Assembly (NCBI GenBank): GCA_027485165.1
Contig: JAIXRN010000052.1
Span: forward strand, 124,001 to 188,000
Length of the DNA: 64,000 nt
Direction of reading: 5' to 3'
Source: Rubrivivax sp.
GTDB taxonomy: Bacteria; Pseudomonadota; Gammaproteobacteria; Burkholderiales; Burkholderiaceae_C
Shown: positions 1 to 8,348 of the stretch, piece after piece
Layout: each line of letters opens with the position of its first letter
Position numbering within the stretch: position 1 is the first letter of the stretch
Program-made: the position numbers and the translations under genes
The notes under the pieces: model-generated
Database searches by the model: none
Told to the model about the DNA's origin: nothing
The model's input: the letters and a program-made list of their open reading frames with translations, nothing else

Positions 1-683
1 CCGCTGCCCATACCCATGCCCCTGGCCTTGCCGATGGGGTGACCCGTGCTGCGCGGGCTGGGGAAGACGGGCCGGCTGGGGCTGGCGCCCAGCAGCAGGT
101 CGCGCCCAGCCTGCCACAGCAGCCCGGCCGCCACAGCGGGCAGTGCGCGCAGGGCGCGGGCGTGGTGCGTGCCGGCGTCGATGTGCAGGCGGCGCACGCA
201 GACCCAGCCATCGCCCTGCGGCCGTGGCTGCCACAGTGCCAGCGCCAGGCCGTGACCGGCGGTGATGTCGTCCAGCAGCGGGTGGTGCGCGTCCAGCGCC
301 CGGCCGCGGCCGTCGGTCAGCCACCAGTCGGGGGCCTTGTCGGCCGGCCCCGGCAGCGGCGCCGGGCCCAGGTGCAGCTTCAGCTGCAGGGGGGCGGGCG
401 GGATGGGGGCTGCGGCCCCAGGCCCTGGGCCTGCGGCCGCCCTGGCCGAGGCTGCCCCGGCCAGCGTGGCCGCTGGCAGGGGCGCGAAGCCGATGTCGCA
501 AGCGTCGGCATGGGCTGCCTGCAAAGCCGCCAGCGCCGCGGCGCAAGCGGCCAGCCAGGCCGGCTGGGGGCTGTCGGGCGGCAGCGCCCAGGCCAGGCGC
601 AGGGCCCGCGCTGCGGGCGCTTGCGGGGCTGCCCTTGCGGCGCCGGGTGCAGGGGCAGCCTGTTGCGGCGACGCAGGCGGCAT
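1..683 (-). CDS. Sugar-transferase-like protein of the EPS cluster (partial, continues past position 1)
   Basis: An open frame runs on the minus strand from an ATG at 683 to the window edge without a stop, giving at least 227 residues. The ATG overlaps the TGA of the upstream CpsD-like gene (ATGA), so it belongs to the EPS operon. The first 100 residues are Ala/Pro-rich with low-complexity stretches. Residues about 115-200 (WWLTDGRGR, HHPLLDDITAGHG, WVCVRRLHIDAGTHH, LLWQAGRDLL) resemble by eye the N-terminal domain of glucosamine-inositolphosphorylceramide-transferase/formyltransferase-like proteins found in polysaccharide clusters. That resemblance is from memory and weak. The catalytic part would lie outside the window. 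Existence of the gene is well supported; its function is a guess. Confidence 0.6.
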   Translation of the reverse strand, partial: MPPASPQQAAPAPGAARAAPQAPAARALRLAWALPPDSPQPAWLAACAAALAALQAAHADACDIGFAPLPAATLAGAASARAAAGPGPGAAAPIPPAPLQLKLHLGPAPLPGPADKAPDWWLTDGRGRALDAHHPLLDDITAGHGLALALWQPRPQGDGWVCVRRLHIDAGTHHARALRALPAVAAGLLWQAGRDLLLGASPSRPVFPSPRSTGHPIGKARGMGMGS

Positions 684-1327
684 CAAAGCCACCGGTACAG
701 CTTGGTCGGCAGGTGGAAGCTGCGTTTGTTCAACACCGCGCCCAGCACGCGCACGTGCACGGCCTGCAGGTCCTGCAGCAACTGGGTGACGACGGGCTTG
801 CGCGTGCGCGCCGATTCCAGCACCACCAGCACGCCGTCGCACTGCGGCCCGATCTGCAGGCAGGCGCCGGAATCGGCCGCGGCCGGCAAGTCCAGCACGA
901 TCAGGTCGAAGCGGCCGCGCAGGAAGTCCCAGAGTTCGCGCCGCGTCACCAGGTCCCAGGCGTAGTCGGGCTGGTCGTCGTGGTCGCTGCCCAGGCCCAG
1001 CCAGGCTTCGGTCACACCGCGCTGCTTGTTGCCCAGCGCGCTGTCGATGGGCTGGCCACTGCGCAGTGCGGCGCACAGGGTGGTGCTGCCGTCAGCCGGC
1101 GGCAGGGTGCCCAGCAGCAGGGTGTTGCGGCCCAGCTTGCCGGCGTTGGCGCGGGCGTAGCTGCGGGCCAGCGTGCTGGTACCTTCGCCCTGGCCGCTGG
1201 CCACGAAGCCGATGACGCGCGGCTCCGGCGGCGGCAGCACGGCGTCCACACGCGCCACCAGGTCGTCGATGGCGCGGGCGTCCAGGGCCAGGGGCCGGTC
1301 TTGGGCAGGGGCTGGGGCGGCGTTCAT
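683..1327 (-). CDS. CpsD/CapB-like P-loop protein of EPS assembly, Walker A lysine missing
   Basis: This 214-residue cytoplasmic protein has the BY-kinase/MinD-like fold expected of the partner of a Wzc-like chain-length protein. The P-loop region, about residues 45-56, reads ASGQGEGTSTLA, where bacterial tyrosine kinases have GEGKST. The lysine that binds ATP phosphate is therefore a threonine. A Walker B-like strand FDLIVLDLPA lies near residue 139. There is no C-terminal tyrosine cluster, so autophosphorylation as in CpsD or Wzc is unlikely. It may be a regulatory or degenerate ATPase that couples chain length to export. It sits 74 bp downstream of the glycosyltransferase gene and overlaps the next gene by ATGA. 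Confidence 0.85.
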   Translation of the reverse strand: MNAAPAPAQDRPLALDARAIDDLVARVDAVLPPPEPRVIGFVASGQGEGTSTLARSYARANAGKLGRNTLLLGTLPPADGSTTLCAALRSGQPIDSALGNKQRGVTEAWLGLGSDHDDQPDYAWDLVTRRELWDFLRGRFDLIVLDLPAAADSGACLQIGPQCDGVLVVLESARTRKPVVTQLLQDLQAVHVRVLGAVLNKRSFHLPTKLYRWL

Positions 1328-1401
1328 GGTCGAAGGGTCGGCAGGTGGGCAGGGGTCGGGAATGAATCAGCTATCGGCAGCGGTACGCCGGCGCCCAGCG
1401 G

Positions 1402-3450
1402 CTACAGCAGCGGCCGCTGGCGGCCCGCGGTCTGGCGCAGCAGGTCGCGCAGGCTGCGCAGCAGGAACATCGAATTCGTCGACGCGTAGCGCCACCACAG
1501 CCGACGCGGGTCGGACCCCAGGCGGTGCAGCCATTCCAGGCCATGGCGGCGCATCCACAGCGGTGCGCGGCTGACGGTGCCGGCATGGAAGTCGAAGGCC
1601 GCGCCCAGGCCCAGCATCACGGCCGGAATGCGCCCGCGGTGGTGGCCCAGCCAGCGTTCCTGCTTCGGGCAGCCCAGGCCCACGAACAGCATGCCCACGC
1701 CAGACTGGGCGATGTCGGCGACGATGCGTTCGTCTTCCTCGGGCGTGGCGTCGCGGAAGGGCGGCGAATGGCAGTAGGCCACCTGCAGGCCGGGGAAGTC
1801 GCGGCGCAGCGCCGTGACCAGGGCGTCCAGCACTTCTGGGCGCGACCCGAACAGGCCCACCTTGATGCCGTTGTCGCGCGCAGCGGCACAGGCCTTCCAC
1901 ATGGTGTCGGGGCCGTCGACGCGGTCCTGCTGGGCATGGCCTTTCATGCGCAGTGTCCAGGCCACCGGGGCGCCGTCGGGCACCACCATGTCGGCACCGC
2001 GCAGGGCCAGGCGGTGGCTTTCGCTGCGCGTGGCGGTGACGGCCGAATGCACGTTGCAAAAGCACACCGTGCGCGATTCGCCAGCCTGTGCCCACTGCAC
2101 CAGCTGGGCCGTGACTTCGGCGCTGCCCAGCACGTCGACCGACTGGCCGATGACGGTGTCGCGCGTGCGGGCCAGCAGCCCGTGCTGCGCCGGCCGGCGC
2201 ACGGCCTGGCGCATGGTGGCCGGGCCCAGTGCCAGCGCGCGGTAGTTGGCGTACACCGGTGCCAGCACGCTGGCGGGCTGGTAGTCGGCCACCGCTTCCA
2301 CCGCGGTGCTGCGCCAGAAGCGCGCTGCCAGCAGGCCCTGCACCAGGCCGTCGGCAAAGGCCGGTACGTCGTGCCGCGCCACCACCACGCCGTTGACGCC
2401 GTGGTGCACCACGCGCTTGACTTCGCCCACTTCGGTGGTGACCACGGGCGTACCGCAGCCCAGGGCTTCCAGCAGGGCCATCGGCATGCCTTCATAGGCC
2501 GACGACAGCGCGAACAGGTCGGACGCCTGCAGCACCCGGGCAATCGTGTCCTGCGCCTGCAGGCCCAGGAAACGCACGCGTTGCTGCAGGCCCAGCGCGC
2601 GCACGCGGGCTTCCAGTTCCTGCCGCAGCACGCCGTTGCCGATCAGCAGCAGCACCGCGTTCTGCCCGGGCCCGTGTTCGCCCGGCGTCACGGCGCGGGC
2701 GAAGGCTTCCAGCAGCAGGCCGGGGTTCTTCTGCGTGTCCAGCCGGCCGACGAAGCTGACCCATTGCGCCTGCGGCGGCAGGTTGTATTCGGCGGCGATG
2801 CTCTCGCGCAGCGCGCGGCGCCGGCTGTCGGGCACCGGGTGGAAGACGTCGGCGTCGACCCAGGTGGGCACGAAGCGCACGCGCGCGCCCAGGCTGGGGT
2901 AGCGCTGGCGCAGGGTGATGACGCCGCTGTCGCGCACGCACCAGGCGCTGGCCAGCTGTTCCACCGCGCGGGCTTCCAGCTGCTCATAGGCCGCGGGCAG
3001 CTTGCGCCAGAGGTTGTCGGAAGCGGTGCTGGCGATGACCTTCGGGTCCTGGTGGAAGAACGCGTTTTTCGGCCGCGGGTCGTCCAGGTACAGCAGGCTG
3101 GGTTCGGGGCGGTGGAAGTCGTAGACGTCGAAGCCGCCACGCAGCCGCGCCCGGTGCTGGTAGGCGCCCGCGGTGTAGCGCAGCGACAGTGGCAGCTTGC
3201 CGCGTGTACCGGCGTCGGCCACGCTGACGACGGGGAAGAAGGTGTAGTCGCGCTGGCCGGCGCGGCACAGCGACCAGCGGCCTTCGGGGCGGGCAGCGGT
3301 GTCGGTGGTCATGCCCACCAGGCTGAAGTCGATGTCTTCCGGCGCCCACTTGATGAGGCCGCGGATGAAGGTGTCGATGCCGCCGGGCACCACGCCAGCG
3401 GGGTCGGCCGGGTAGAAGATGCGGACCTTGGCCAGGGGTTTCGTGCTCAT
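1402..3450 (-). CDS. Bifunctional glycosyltransferase: GT4 domain fused to WecG/TagA/CpsF (GT26) domain
   Basis: This 682-residue protein is two glycosyltransferases in one chain. Residues about 5-390 are a GT4 enzyme: PGGIDTFIRG near residue 22, then the EX7E retaining motif EGMPMALLEALGCG near 320. Residues about 430-682 are a GT26 domain with VVPDGAPVAW near 490, LFGSRPEVLDAL, and the hallmark VGLGCPKQERWL near 590. GT26 enzymes usually transfer a sugar to a lipid-linked acceptor early in glycan assembly, so the fusion could add two successive sugars to undecaprenyl-linked EPS. The frame stays open upstream to 4722, but that extension antisense-free region overlaps the preceding membrane gene in another frame. 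The ATG at 3450 (MSTKPLAKV) overlaps the upstream stop by 4 bp and is preferred. Confidence 0.93.
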   Translation of the reverse strand: MSTKPLAKVRIFYPADPAGVVPGGIDTFIRGLIKWAPEDIDFSLVGMTTDTAARPEGRWSLCRAGQRDYTFFPVVSVADAGTRGKLPLSLRYTAGAYQHRARLRGGFDVYDFHRPEPSLLYLDDPRPKNAFFHQDPKVIASTASDNLWRKLPAAYEQLEARAVEQLASAWCVRDSGVITLRQRYPSLGARVRFVPTWVDADVFHPVPDSRRRALRESIAAEYNLPPQAQWVSFVGRLDTQKNPGLLLEAFARAVTPGEHGPGQNAVLLLIGNGVLRQELEARVRALGLQQRVRFLGLQAQDTIARVLQASDLFALSSAYEGMPMALLEALGCGTPVVTTEVGEVKRVVHHGVNGVVVARHDVPAFADGLVQGLLAARFWRSTAVEAVADYQPASVLAPVYANYRALALGPATMRQAVRRPAQHGLLARTRDTVIGQSVDVLGSAEVTAQLVQWAQAGESRTVCFCNVHSAVTATRSESHRLALRGADMVVPDGAPVAWTLRMKGHAQQDRVDGPDTMWKACAAARDNGIKVGLFGSRPEVLDALVTALRRDFPGLQVAYCHSPPFRDATPEEDERIVADIAQSGVGMLFVGLGCPKQERWLGHHRGRIPAVMLGLGAAFDFHAGTVSRAPLWMRRHGLEWLHRLGSDPRRLWWRYASTNSMFLLRSLRDLLRQTAGRQRPLL

Positions 3451-4871
3451 GAACGCACCCCCGCGAAATGACGGGCTGCAGGCATGCGCTGGCGGCTTTC
3501 GGTTGGGGTGGCTTGACGCCGTGGCAGGGCCGCGGCGCATTGCAGCGTCACCGCCAGCAGCAGCAGCGCCGGCGTCTTGGCCGCGAGCGAATTGCCGCCG
3601 CTGGCGACGACGAAGAACATCAGCAGACCGACCTTCAGCGGCGTGCGCGACTGCCGCCACAGGTGCAGCACCAGCAGCCCCAGGCCGACGAGGAAGAGCA
3701 CGAAGCCGACGATGCCCAGCAGGATGAGCAGGTTGATCCAGAAGTTCTCGATCGCCTCGTAGCGGAAGTCGATGCCCACGCGCGCGGCCACGCCTTCGAT
3801 GCGTTCGATCGGGATGCCGAACCACAGGTCGTTGCCGTGGATGTAGTCCAGCACATCGAAAGCCAGCACGCGCACGCTGGCGCTGTTGTCCCACACCAGG
3901 CTCTTGAAGATGCGTTCGCCCAGCTTTGTTGTGGCCACCACCGCGGCCAGCGCCGCCGTGGCCAGGGCCAGGCCCACCAGGCCACCGGTGATCTGCAGGT
4001 AGTTGAATTGCCCGCGCAACAGGCGCAGCGCCAGCGGCACCGCCGCCAGCCCGGCATACAGCGCGACGGCCGCCAGGCTGCTGCGGCTGCCGAAGCTCAG
4101 CAGCGCCAGCGTCAGCAGGCCGTAGGCCACCAGCCGCGTACGCAGCGACCAGGGCATCACCGCCACCACCGGCAGCAGCATGACGGTGACCAGCGAATTG
4201 GCCAGCGGGTGGCCCATGAAGGCCGATGCGCGGAAGAAGTATTCCTCGACGATGCCTTCGCGCCCGGCATGCAGCGGGATCAGGCGCTTGCTGGTGGCGC
4301 TTTCGGCCACCGCCAGGCAGGCATTGGTCAGCAGCAGCAGCATGATCAGCCGCAGCAGTTCGCGCCGGCGGGCGCGGTCGTGCAGCAGCAGGGCCAGCAT
4401 GGCCACGCCCGGGGCCAGCAGGGTGTCGATGAAGAAGGCCTGGCCGGCGGTGCCGTGGCGCAGCAGCGCCCAGGTGAACACCGCCACCATGCAGACCAGG
4501 AAGTTGAAGGGCAGCGGGTGCCGGCGCCACTGCGACAGCAGTACCGCCAGCGGGTTGCCATGGCTGGCCAGCGACGCTGCCCAGGCCAGGAAGAGCACGT
4601 AGGTGCCGGGATGGATCTTGGCCGGGAAGGCGCCCCAGGGCAGGTCGTAGGGAATGCCGGCCGCATGCAGGGCCTGCGGCGACACCATCATGCGCAGCAC
4701 CACGCCGGCCACCAGCAGCCACCAGGCCAGCCGGCGCAGGCCGCTGTCGGGCACATCGGGCGGCAGCAGGCTGCCGCGGATGTAGACGCGATCGGCCGGC
4801 AGGCGGCGCGCGGGCGGCTGCGGCTTGGGGTCCGTGGCGGGGATCGCAGGCATGGCCGGCATGGGGATCAT
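3447..4871 (-). CDS. O-antigen ligase/Wzy-type polysaccharide polymerase membrane protein
   Basis: This 474-residue protein has about ten hydrophobic segments, for example WWLLVAGVVLRMMV, LLLTNACLAVAESATS and LLILLGIVGFVLFLVGLGLL. A longer polar loop rich in charged residues lies near residues 300-365. This is the topology of the WaaL/Wzy family, which polymerises or ligates lipid-linked repeat units at the periplasmic face. Family members lack strong short motifs, so the call rests on topology and operon position. The start at 4871 (MIPMPAMPAIP) overlaps the GH5 stop as ATGA. The stop overlaps the start of the fused glycosyltransferase, so translation is probably coupled on both sides. Confidence 0.85.
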   Translation of the reverse strand: MIPMPAMPAIPATDPKPQPPARRLPADRVYIRGSLLPPDVPDSGLRRLAWWLLVAGVVLRMMVSPQALHAAGIPYDLPWGAFPAKIHPGTYVLFLAWAASLASHGNPLAVLLSQWRRHPLPFNFLVCMVAVFTWALLRHGTAGQAFFIDTLLAPGVAMLALLLHDRARRRELLRLIMLLLLTNACLAVAESATSKRLIPLHAGREGIVEEYFFRASAFMGHPLANSLVTVMLLPVVAVMPWSLRTRLVAYGLLTLALLSFGSRSSLAAVALYAGLAAVPLALRLLRGQFNYLQITGGLVGLALATAALAAVVATTKLGERIFKSLVWDNSASVRVLAFDVLDYIHGNDLWFGIPIERIEGVAARVGIDFRYEAIENFWINLLILLGIVGFVLFLVGLGLLVLHLWRQSRTPLKVGLLMFFVVASGGNSLAAKTPALLLLAVTLQCAAALPRRQATPTESRQRMPAARHFAGVRS

Positions 4872-6097
4872 CGCGTGGCCACGCCTTCGGGCGCCTTCAG
4901 GCCCAGCGCGGCGTAGGCCAGCGGGTCCAGGCTGCGGCGCCCCGCCTGGCCCGGCAGGGCCGACTGCTGGGTGATGCCGAAGATGTCGGTGTAGTCCCAG
5001 AGCGTCCAGCCGATGCCCTGGGCTTCCAGCGCCGAGCGCACGTCGGCCACCCAGCGGTAGCGTGATGCCGGGTCGACGTTGGCGCGGATGCAGCCGAATT
5101 CGTTGCACAGCACGCGCACGCCCTTGTCACGCGCCCACTGGCCGGCGCGGGCCATTTCGGCGTGCATCTTCTGTGTGCCCCAGCCGGCCTTCAGATGGTC
5201 GGCCATTTCCTGCGCCGCGCGCGGGTGCGGCTTGCGCAGCGGCAGGGCGCTGTCGTGCGCAGCGTCGGGCGGGTAGCGCAGGCCCTGGCGCAGCCCGGCG
5301 GTGGTGTAGCGCTCGTCCTGCCAGACGGCACCCTGGTGGGTGAAGAGGAAAGGTTCGTAGAAGTGAAAGACGTAGGCCAAGCGGGGGTCGCGTTGCACGT
5401 CCAGCCCGGCCATGGCTTCGAACGAACCGCCGCGAGAACCGGCCAGCAGCACCAGGTGCTGGGGCGCCTGGGCGCGCACGGTGTCCAGCAGCTGGCGCTG
5501 CAGGGCCGGCCAGCGGAAGCGCTTCAGGCCGTAGTACTGCGGTTCGTTGAAGAGCTCGAAGGCCACGCGTTCACGCGGGCTGCCGGCAAAGGCGCGCGCC
5601 AGCTGTTGCCACAGGCCCAGCAGCTGGCTTTCTGTTTCAGGGCGGTCTTCGATGATCTGCTTGTCACCGGGTTCCAGGTGCAGGTCGATCACCACCTCCA
5701 GCCCGGCGTCCACCGCCAGGCCCACGGCCTCCTGCAGTTCGCCCAGGAATGCCAGCTTGCCGCCGCGCTGCGGATGCCAGCCGCCCACCACCGGGTCCAC
5801 CGTCAGGCGCACGTGGTCCAGGCCCAGGGTCTTGAGCTGGCGCAGTTCCGGGCCCGTCAGGCCCTGGCCGCGTTCGTATTCGAACCAGTGCGACAGATTC
5901 AGGCCGCGCGCCAGCACGGGCAGGTTGCTGGCGCCGGCCCTGGTGGCCGCACCCGCGCCGGTGGCCGGCGCGGCCGCCTGGCTGGCGGCGGCGCCCAGCC
6001 CCACGGCACCCGCAGCACCCACAGCACCTGCTGCCGCTGCACCCAGCAGGGCGCGGCGACTCGGGCGTGCGCGGCGGGTGTCGGGGCCGTGGTTCAT
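4868..6097 (-). CDS. Exported GH5 family glycoside hydrolase (EPS glycanase)
   Basis: This 409-residue protein begins with an RR-containing leader (RRARPSRRALLGAAAAG) followed by an Ala/Gly-rich hydrophobic stretch, as in Tat signal peptides. The mature part is a GH5 TIM barrel. FELFNEPQYYG carries the acid/base Glu (NEP motif), VIDLHLEPG is the His strand, and LCNEFG carries the nucleophile Glu. The family hydrolyses beta-linked glucans and related polymers. Inside a polysaccharide operon it most likely trims or releases the exported polymer in the periplasm, as BcsZ and similar glycanases do elsewhere. The start at 6097 overlaps the upstream stop (ATGA). A longer in-frame start at 6181 lies inside the upstream gene and is rejected. 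Confidence 0.9.
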   Translation of the reverse strand: MNHGPDTRRARPSRRALLGAAAAGAVGAAGAVGLGAAASQAAAPATGAGAATRAGASNLPVLARGLNLSHWFEYERGQGLTGPELRQLKTLGLDHVRLTVDPVVGGWHPQRGGKLAFLGELQEAVGLAVDAGLEVVIDLHLEPGDKQIIEDRPETESQLLGLWQQLARAFAGSPRERVAFELFNEPQYYGLKRFRWPALQRQLLDTVRAQAPQHLVLLAGSRGGSFEAMAGLDVQRDPRLAYVFHFYEPFLFTHQGAVWQDERYTTAGLRQGLRYPPDAAHDSALPLRKPHPRAAQEMADHLKAGWGTQKMHAEMARAGQWARDKGVRVLCNEFGCIRANVDPASRYRWVADVRSALEAQGIGWTLWDYTDIFGITQQSALPGQAGRRSLDPLAYAALGLKAPEGVATR

Positions 6098-7605
6098 CGG
6101 GCCACCGCGGGTATGGCGCCCAGCAGCGGCAGGCCCAGGTCGCGCTGCACGTCGGCCGGGGTCAGGAAGGTGTCGCGCCACATCGCGCTGAGGAAGGCGA
6201 CGAACACGCCCAGGCCCAGGCTCAGGATCACGCCCAGCATCAGCACCAGGCTGCGCTTAGATTCAGCCTGCGTGGGCACCGCCGGGCGCTGCACCACGCT
6301 GACGTTGCTCTTGCGCTGGCTGTCCAGGTCGGTCAGCACGCGTTCGTCGCGCAGGCGCTTGGCTGCGGCTTCGTACTGCACCTCGGCCAGCTTGCGTTCG
6401 CGTTCCAGCGTGCGCAGTTCGCTTTCGCTGCGCGCCAGTTCGGCCAGGCGCTTGTCGATGGCGCTGCGTTGCGTGGCCAGGGCTGACAGGCCCGACTGCG
6501 ACTGGCTGTGGTCGGCCGCGCTCTTCACCAGGTCGGACTCGGCGCCGTCGCGTACCGGGCTGCGGCCGGTGCGCACGGCCTGCGGCGGCTGGGCTTCCAG
6601 CATGCGCAGGTGTTCGTTCACGCGTTCGATGTCGGCGCGCACGTCCTGCACCTGGGCTTCGGTGTCGAAGAACTTGCTGCTGGCTTCGCGTTCCTTCAGC
6701 TTCAGTTCCAGCAGCAGCTTGCGTGCGCTCTCGGCGGCTTCGCCGCGCGAGGTGTCGGTCGACAGCTTGACTTCGGCCGGGATGCGCACGAGCTGGTTGC
6801 TCAGCGCGTTCTTGCGCCCGTCGGCCTGCGCCAGGGCCAGGTTGATGTCGGTCTGGCGGCGTTCGATCTCGCTGCGCTGGGCCAGCAGCAGGGTCTGTTC
6901 TTCGTTGAAGGACAGGATGCCGCGTTCCTGCTTGAAGGCTGCCAGCCGCGCTTCGGCGGTGTTCAGCTGGATGCGGCGCGCGCCCAGTTCGGCTTCGGCC
7001 TGGCCGTTGCTGGCGCTGGAAAACACCTGGCGGCGCTTGTTCAGGTAGCTGTCGATGACCTGGTCCAGCACCTTGGCGGCGGTTTCCGGGTCCTTGTGGC
7101 TGAAGTTCACCTGCAGCAGGTTCGAGCCCTTCAGCAGTTCAGCGCCCAGGGCCTTTTCCAGCGCCATCGCAGCCTGCGCCTGCTGCTGTGGCGTGGCGGT
7201 GCGGTTGGCGGTGATGTCGGGGTAGATGGTGGCCACGCCCAGCTTGCTGACCACGCCTTCCAGCACGTCGCGGCTGGTCAGGATCTTGGCTTCGGCCACC
7301 AGCGTCTGTTCGCGGTCGTAGGGCAGGGGCTGCGCGGTGGACGGGTCGCCCGTTTCGGGCGTGTAGACGTACTCGCGCCCCAGCCGCAGCAGCAGCGACG
7401 CTTCGGCGGTGAACTTCTTGGGCATGCCGGCCACCACCAGCAATGTCAGCAGCAGGCCGGCCAGCACGGCCGCGGCAATGCGCTTGCGGTCGTGGAAGGC
7501 GATGGTGACCAGATCGCGCAGCGTCACGCGCGGCGAAAGGGCCGACACGCCCATGCGTTCGAAGTGCGATGTGTCCAGCTGCGTTTCCTGCCACGCGCTG
7601 CTCAT
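6094..7605 (-). CDS. Wzc/GumC-like chain length determinant (polysaccharide co-polymerase)
   Basis: This 503-residue inner-membrane protein has the co-polymerase layout. A short cytoplasmic N-terminus leads to TM1 (AAAVLAGLLLTLLVVAGM, residues about 45-62) and a Wzz domain with LLRLGREYVYTPE. A long coiled-coil periplasmic region (residues about 150-440, many RQ/EA heptads) follows, then TM2 (SLVLMLGVILSLGLGVFVAF) near the C-terminus with a Pro-rich approach. There is no kinase domain on the chain. That activity would be supplied by the separate CpsD-like protein, which itself lacks the ATP-binding lysine. It sets polymer length together with the Wza-like export protein encoded 11 bp upstream. 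The start at 7605 (MSSAWQETQ) is chosen because it follows the upstream stop. Confidence 0.92.
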   Translation of the reverse strand: MSSAWQETQLDTSHFERMGVSALSPRVTLRDLVTIAFHDRKRIAAAVLAGLLLTLLVVAGMPKKFTAEASLLLRLGREYVYTPETGDPSTAQPLPYDREQTLVAEAKILTSRDVLEGVVSKLGVATIYPDITANRTATPQQQAQAAMALEKALGAELLKGSNLLQVNFSHKDPETAAKVLDQVIDSYLNKRRQVFSSASNGQAEAELGARRIQLNTAEARLAAFKQERGILSFNEEQTLLLAQRSEIERRQTDINLALAQADGRKNALSNQLVRIPAEVKLSTDTSRGEAAESARKLLLELKLKEREASSKFFDTEAQVQDVRADIERVNEHLRMLEAQPPQAVRTGRSPVRDGAESDLVKSAADHSQSQSGLSALATQRSAIDKRLAELARSESELRTLERERKLAEVQYEAAAKRLRDERVLTDLDSQRKSNVSVVQRPAVPTQAESKRSLVLMLGVILSLGLGVFVAFLSAMWRDTFLTPADVQRDLGLPLLGAIPAVAR

Positions 7606-7616
7606 GCCGGCGCGCG

Positions 7617-8348
7617 TCACTGCAGCGCCCCGTTGCGGTTGATGGTGTAGCTGAAGCCCAGGCTGATGGGCAGGATGCGGCGCACCCACTGGTCCACCCA
7701 CAGGCCCATGTTGGCGATGCCGCTGCGCGGCACCAGCACCACGTCGTAGGGCGCCAGCGCGATGTCCTGCGCGCCTTCGCGGCCTTCCATCACGGCTTGC
7801 AGGTCCAGCTTGAACATCAGCCGCTGGCCGCCCGGGCCTTGGCGCAGCACGGTCACCTGGGTCGGTTGGGCGGTGTCTTTCAGGCCTTCGGCGGCCATCA
7901 CGGCCTGCAGCGCGGTCAGCGGGCCGGCCAGCGCCTGCACACCCGGGCGTGCCACTTCGCCGCCCACGAAGACGCGCTGCGAAGGGATCGTGCCCTGCAC
8001 GTTGATCACCACCTGCGGCCGCCGCACGCGCGTGGCCAGCGCGGCCTGGACCTGTTCCGTCAGTTCCGCCAGCGTGTAGCCCACCACCTTCAGTTCACCC
8101 AGCAGGGGCAAAGACACCGTACCGTCGCCGCGCACCACGGCCGCGGTGTTGAGCTCGGGCGTGTAGACGAAGCGGAAGTTCAGTTCGTCACCAGCGCCGA
8201 CGCGGTAGGACGGGGTGTCGGCAGTGCCGGGCAGGGCGGCTGCTGCAGCCTGCGCATGCGCCAGACCCGGCAGGCCCAGTGCCAGCGCGAACAGCAACAG
8301 CAGGCGTTTCGCCAGCGCGGCTGCGGGGTGGAAGAGTGCGCGATGCAT
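7617..8348 (-). CDS. Wza/GumB-like polysaccharide export protein
   Basis: This 243-residue envelope protein, probably the first gene of the EPS operon, has a signal peptide (MHRALFHP, hydrophobic LLLLFALALGLPG, cleavage near AHA-QA). A Poly_export domain (YRVGAGDELNFRFVYTPELN, GDGTVSLPLLGELKVVGYTL, RRPQVVINVQG) is followed by an SLBB domain (QRVFVGGEVARPGVQAL). No lipobox cysteine follows the signal, unlike E. coli Wza, so it may be a shorter periplasmic or outer-membrane auxiliary protein of the GumB type. An alternative ATG at 8411 adds 21 residues ahead of the signal peptide. The 8348 start is preferred because it gives a normal leader, though neither start has a strong ribosome binding site. 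Confidence 0.9.
   Translation of the reverse strand: MHRALFHPAAALAKRLLLLFALALGLPGLAHAQAAAAALPGTADTPSYRVGAGDELNFRFVYTPELNTAAVVRGDGTVSLPLLGELKVVGYTLAELTEQVQAALATRVRRPQVVINVQGTIPSQRVFVGGEVARPGVQALAGPLTALQAVMAAEGLKDTAQPTQVTVLRQGPGGQRLMFKLDLQAVMEGREGAQDIALAPYDVVLVPRSGIANMGLWVDQWVRRILPISLGFSYTINRNGALQ

Noticed and set aside
1402..4722. A single 1106-residue minus-strand reading frame
   Set aside because: Its first 424 codons lie over the O-antigen-ligase-like gene in another frame and read as low-complexity Ala/Gly/Arg. Recognisable protein begins only at ATG 3450.
5162..7048. A 628-residue plus-strand reading frame opposite the GH5 and chain-length genes
   Set aside because: The composition is biased and there are no motifs. 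The minus-strand genes carry clear catalytic and domain motifs over the same DNA.
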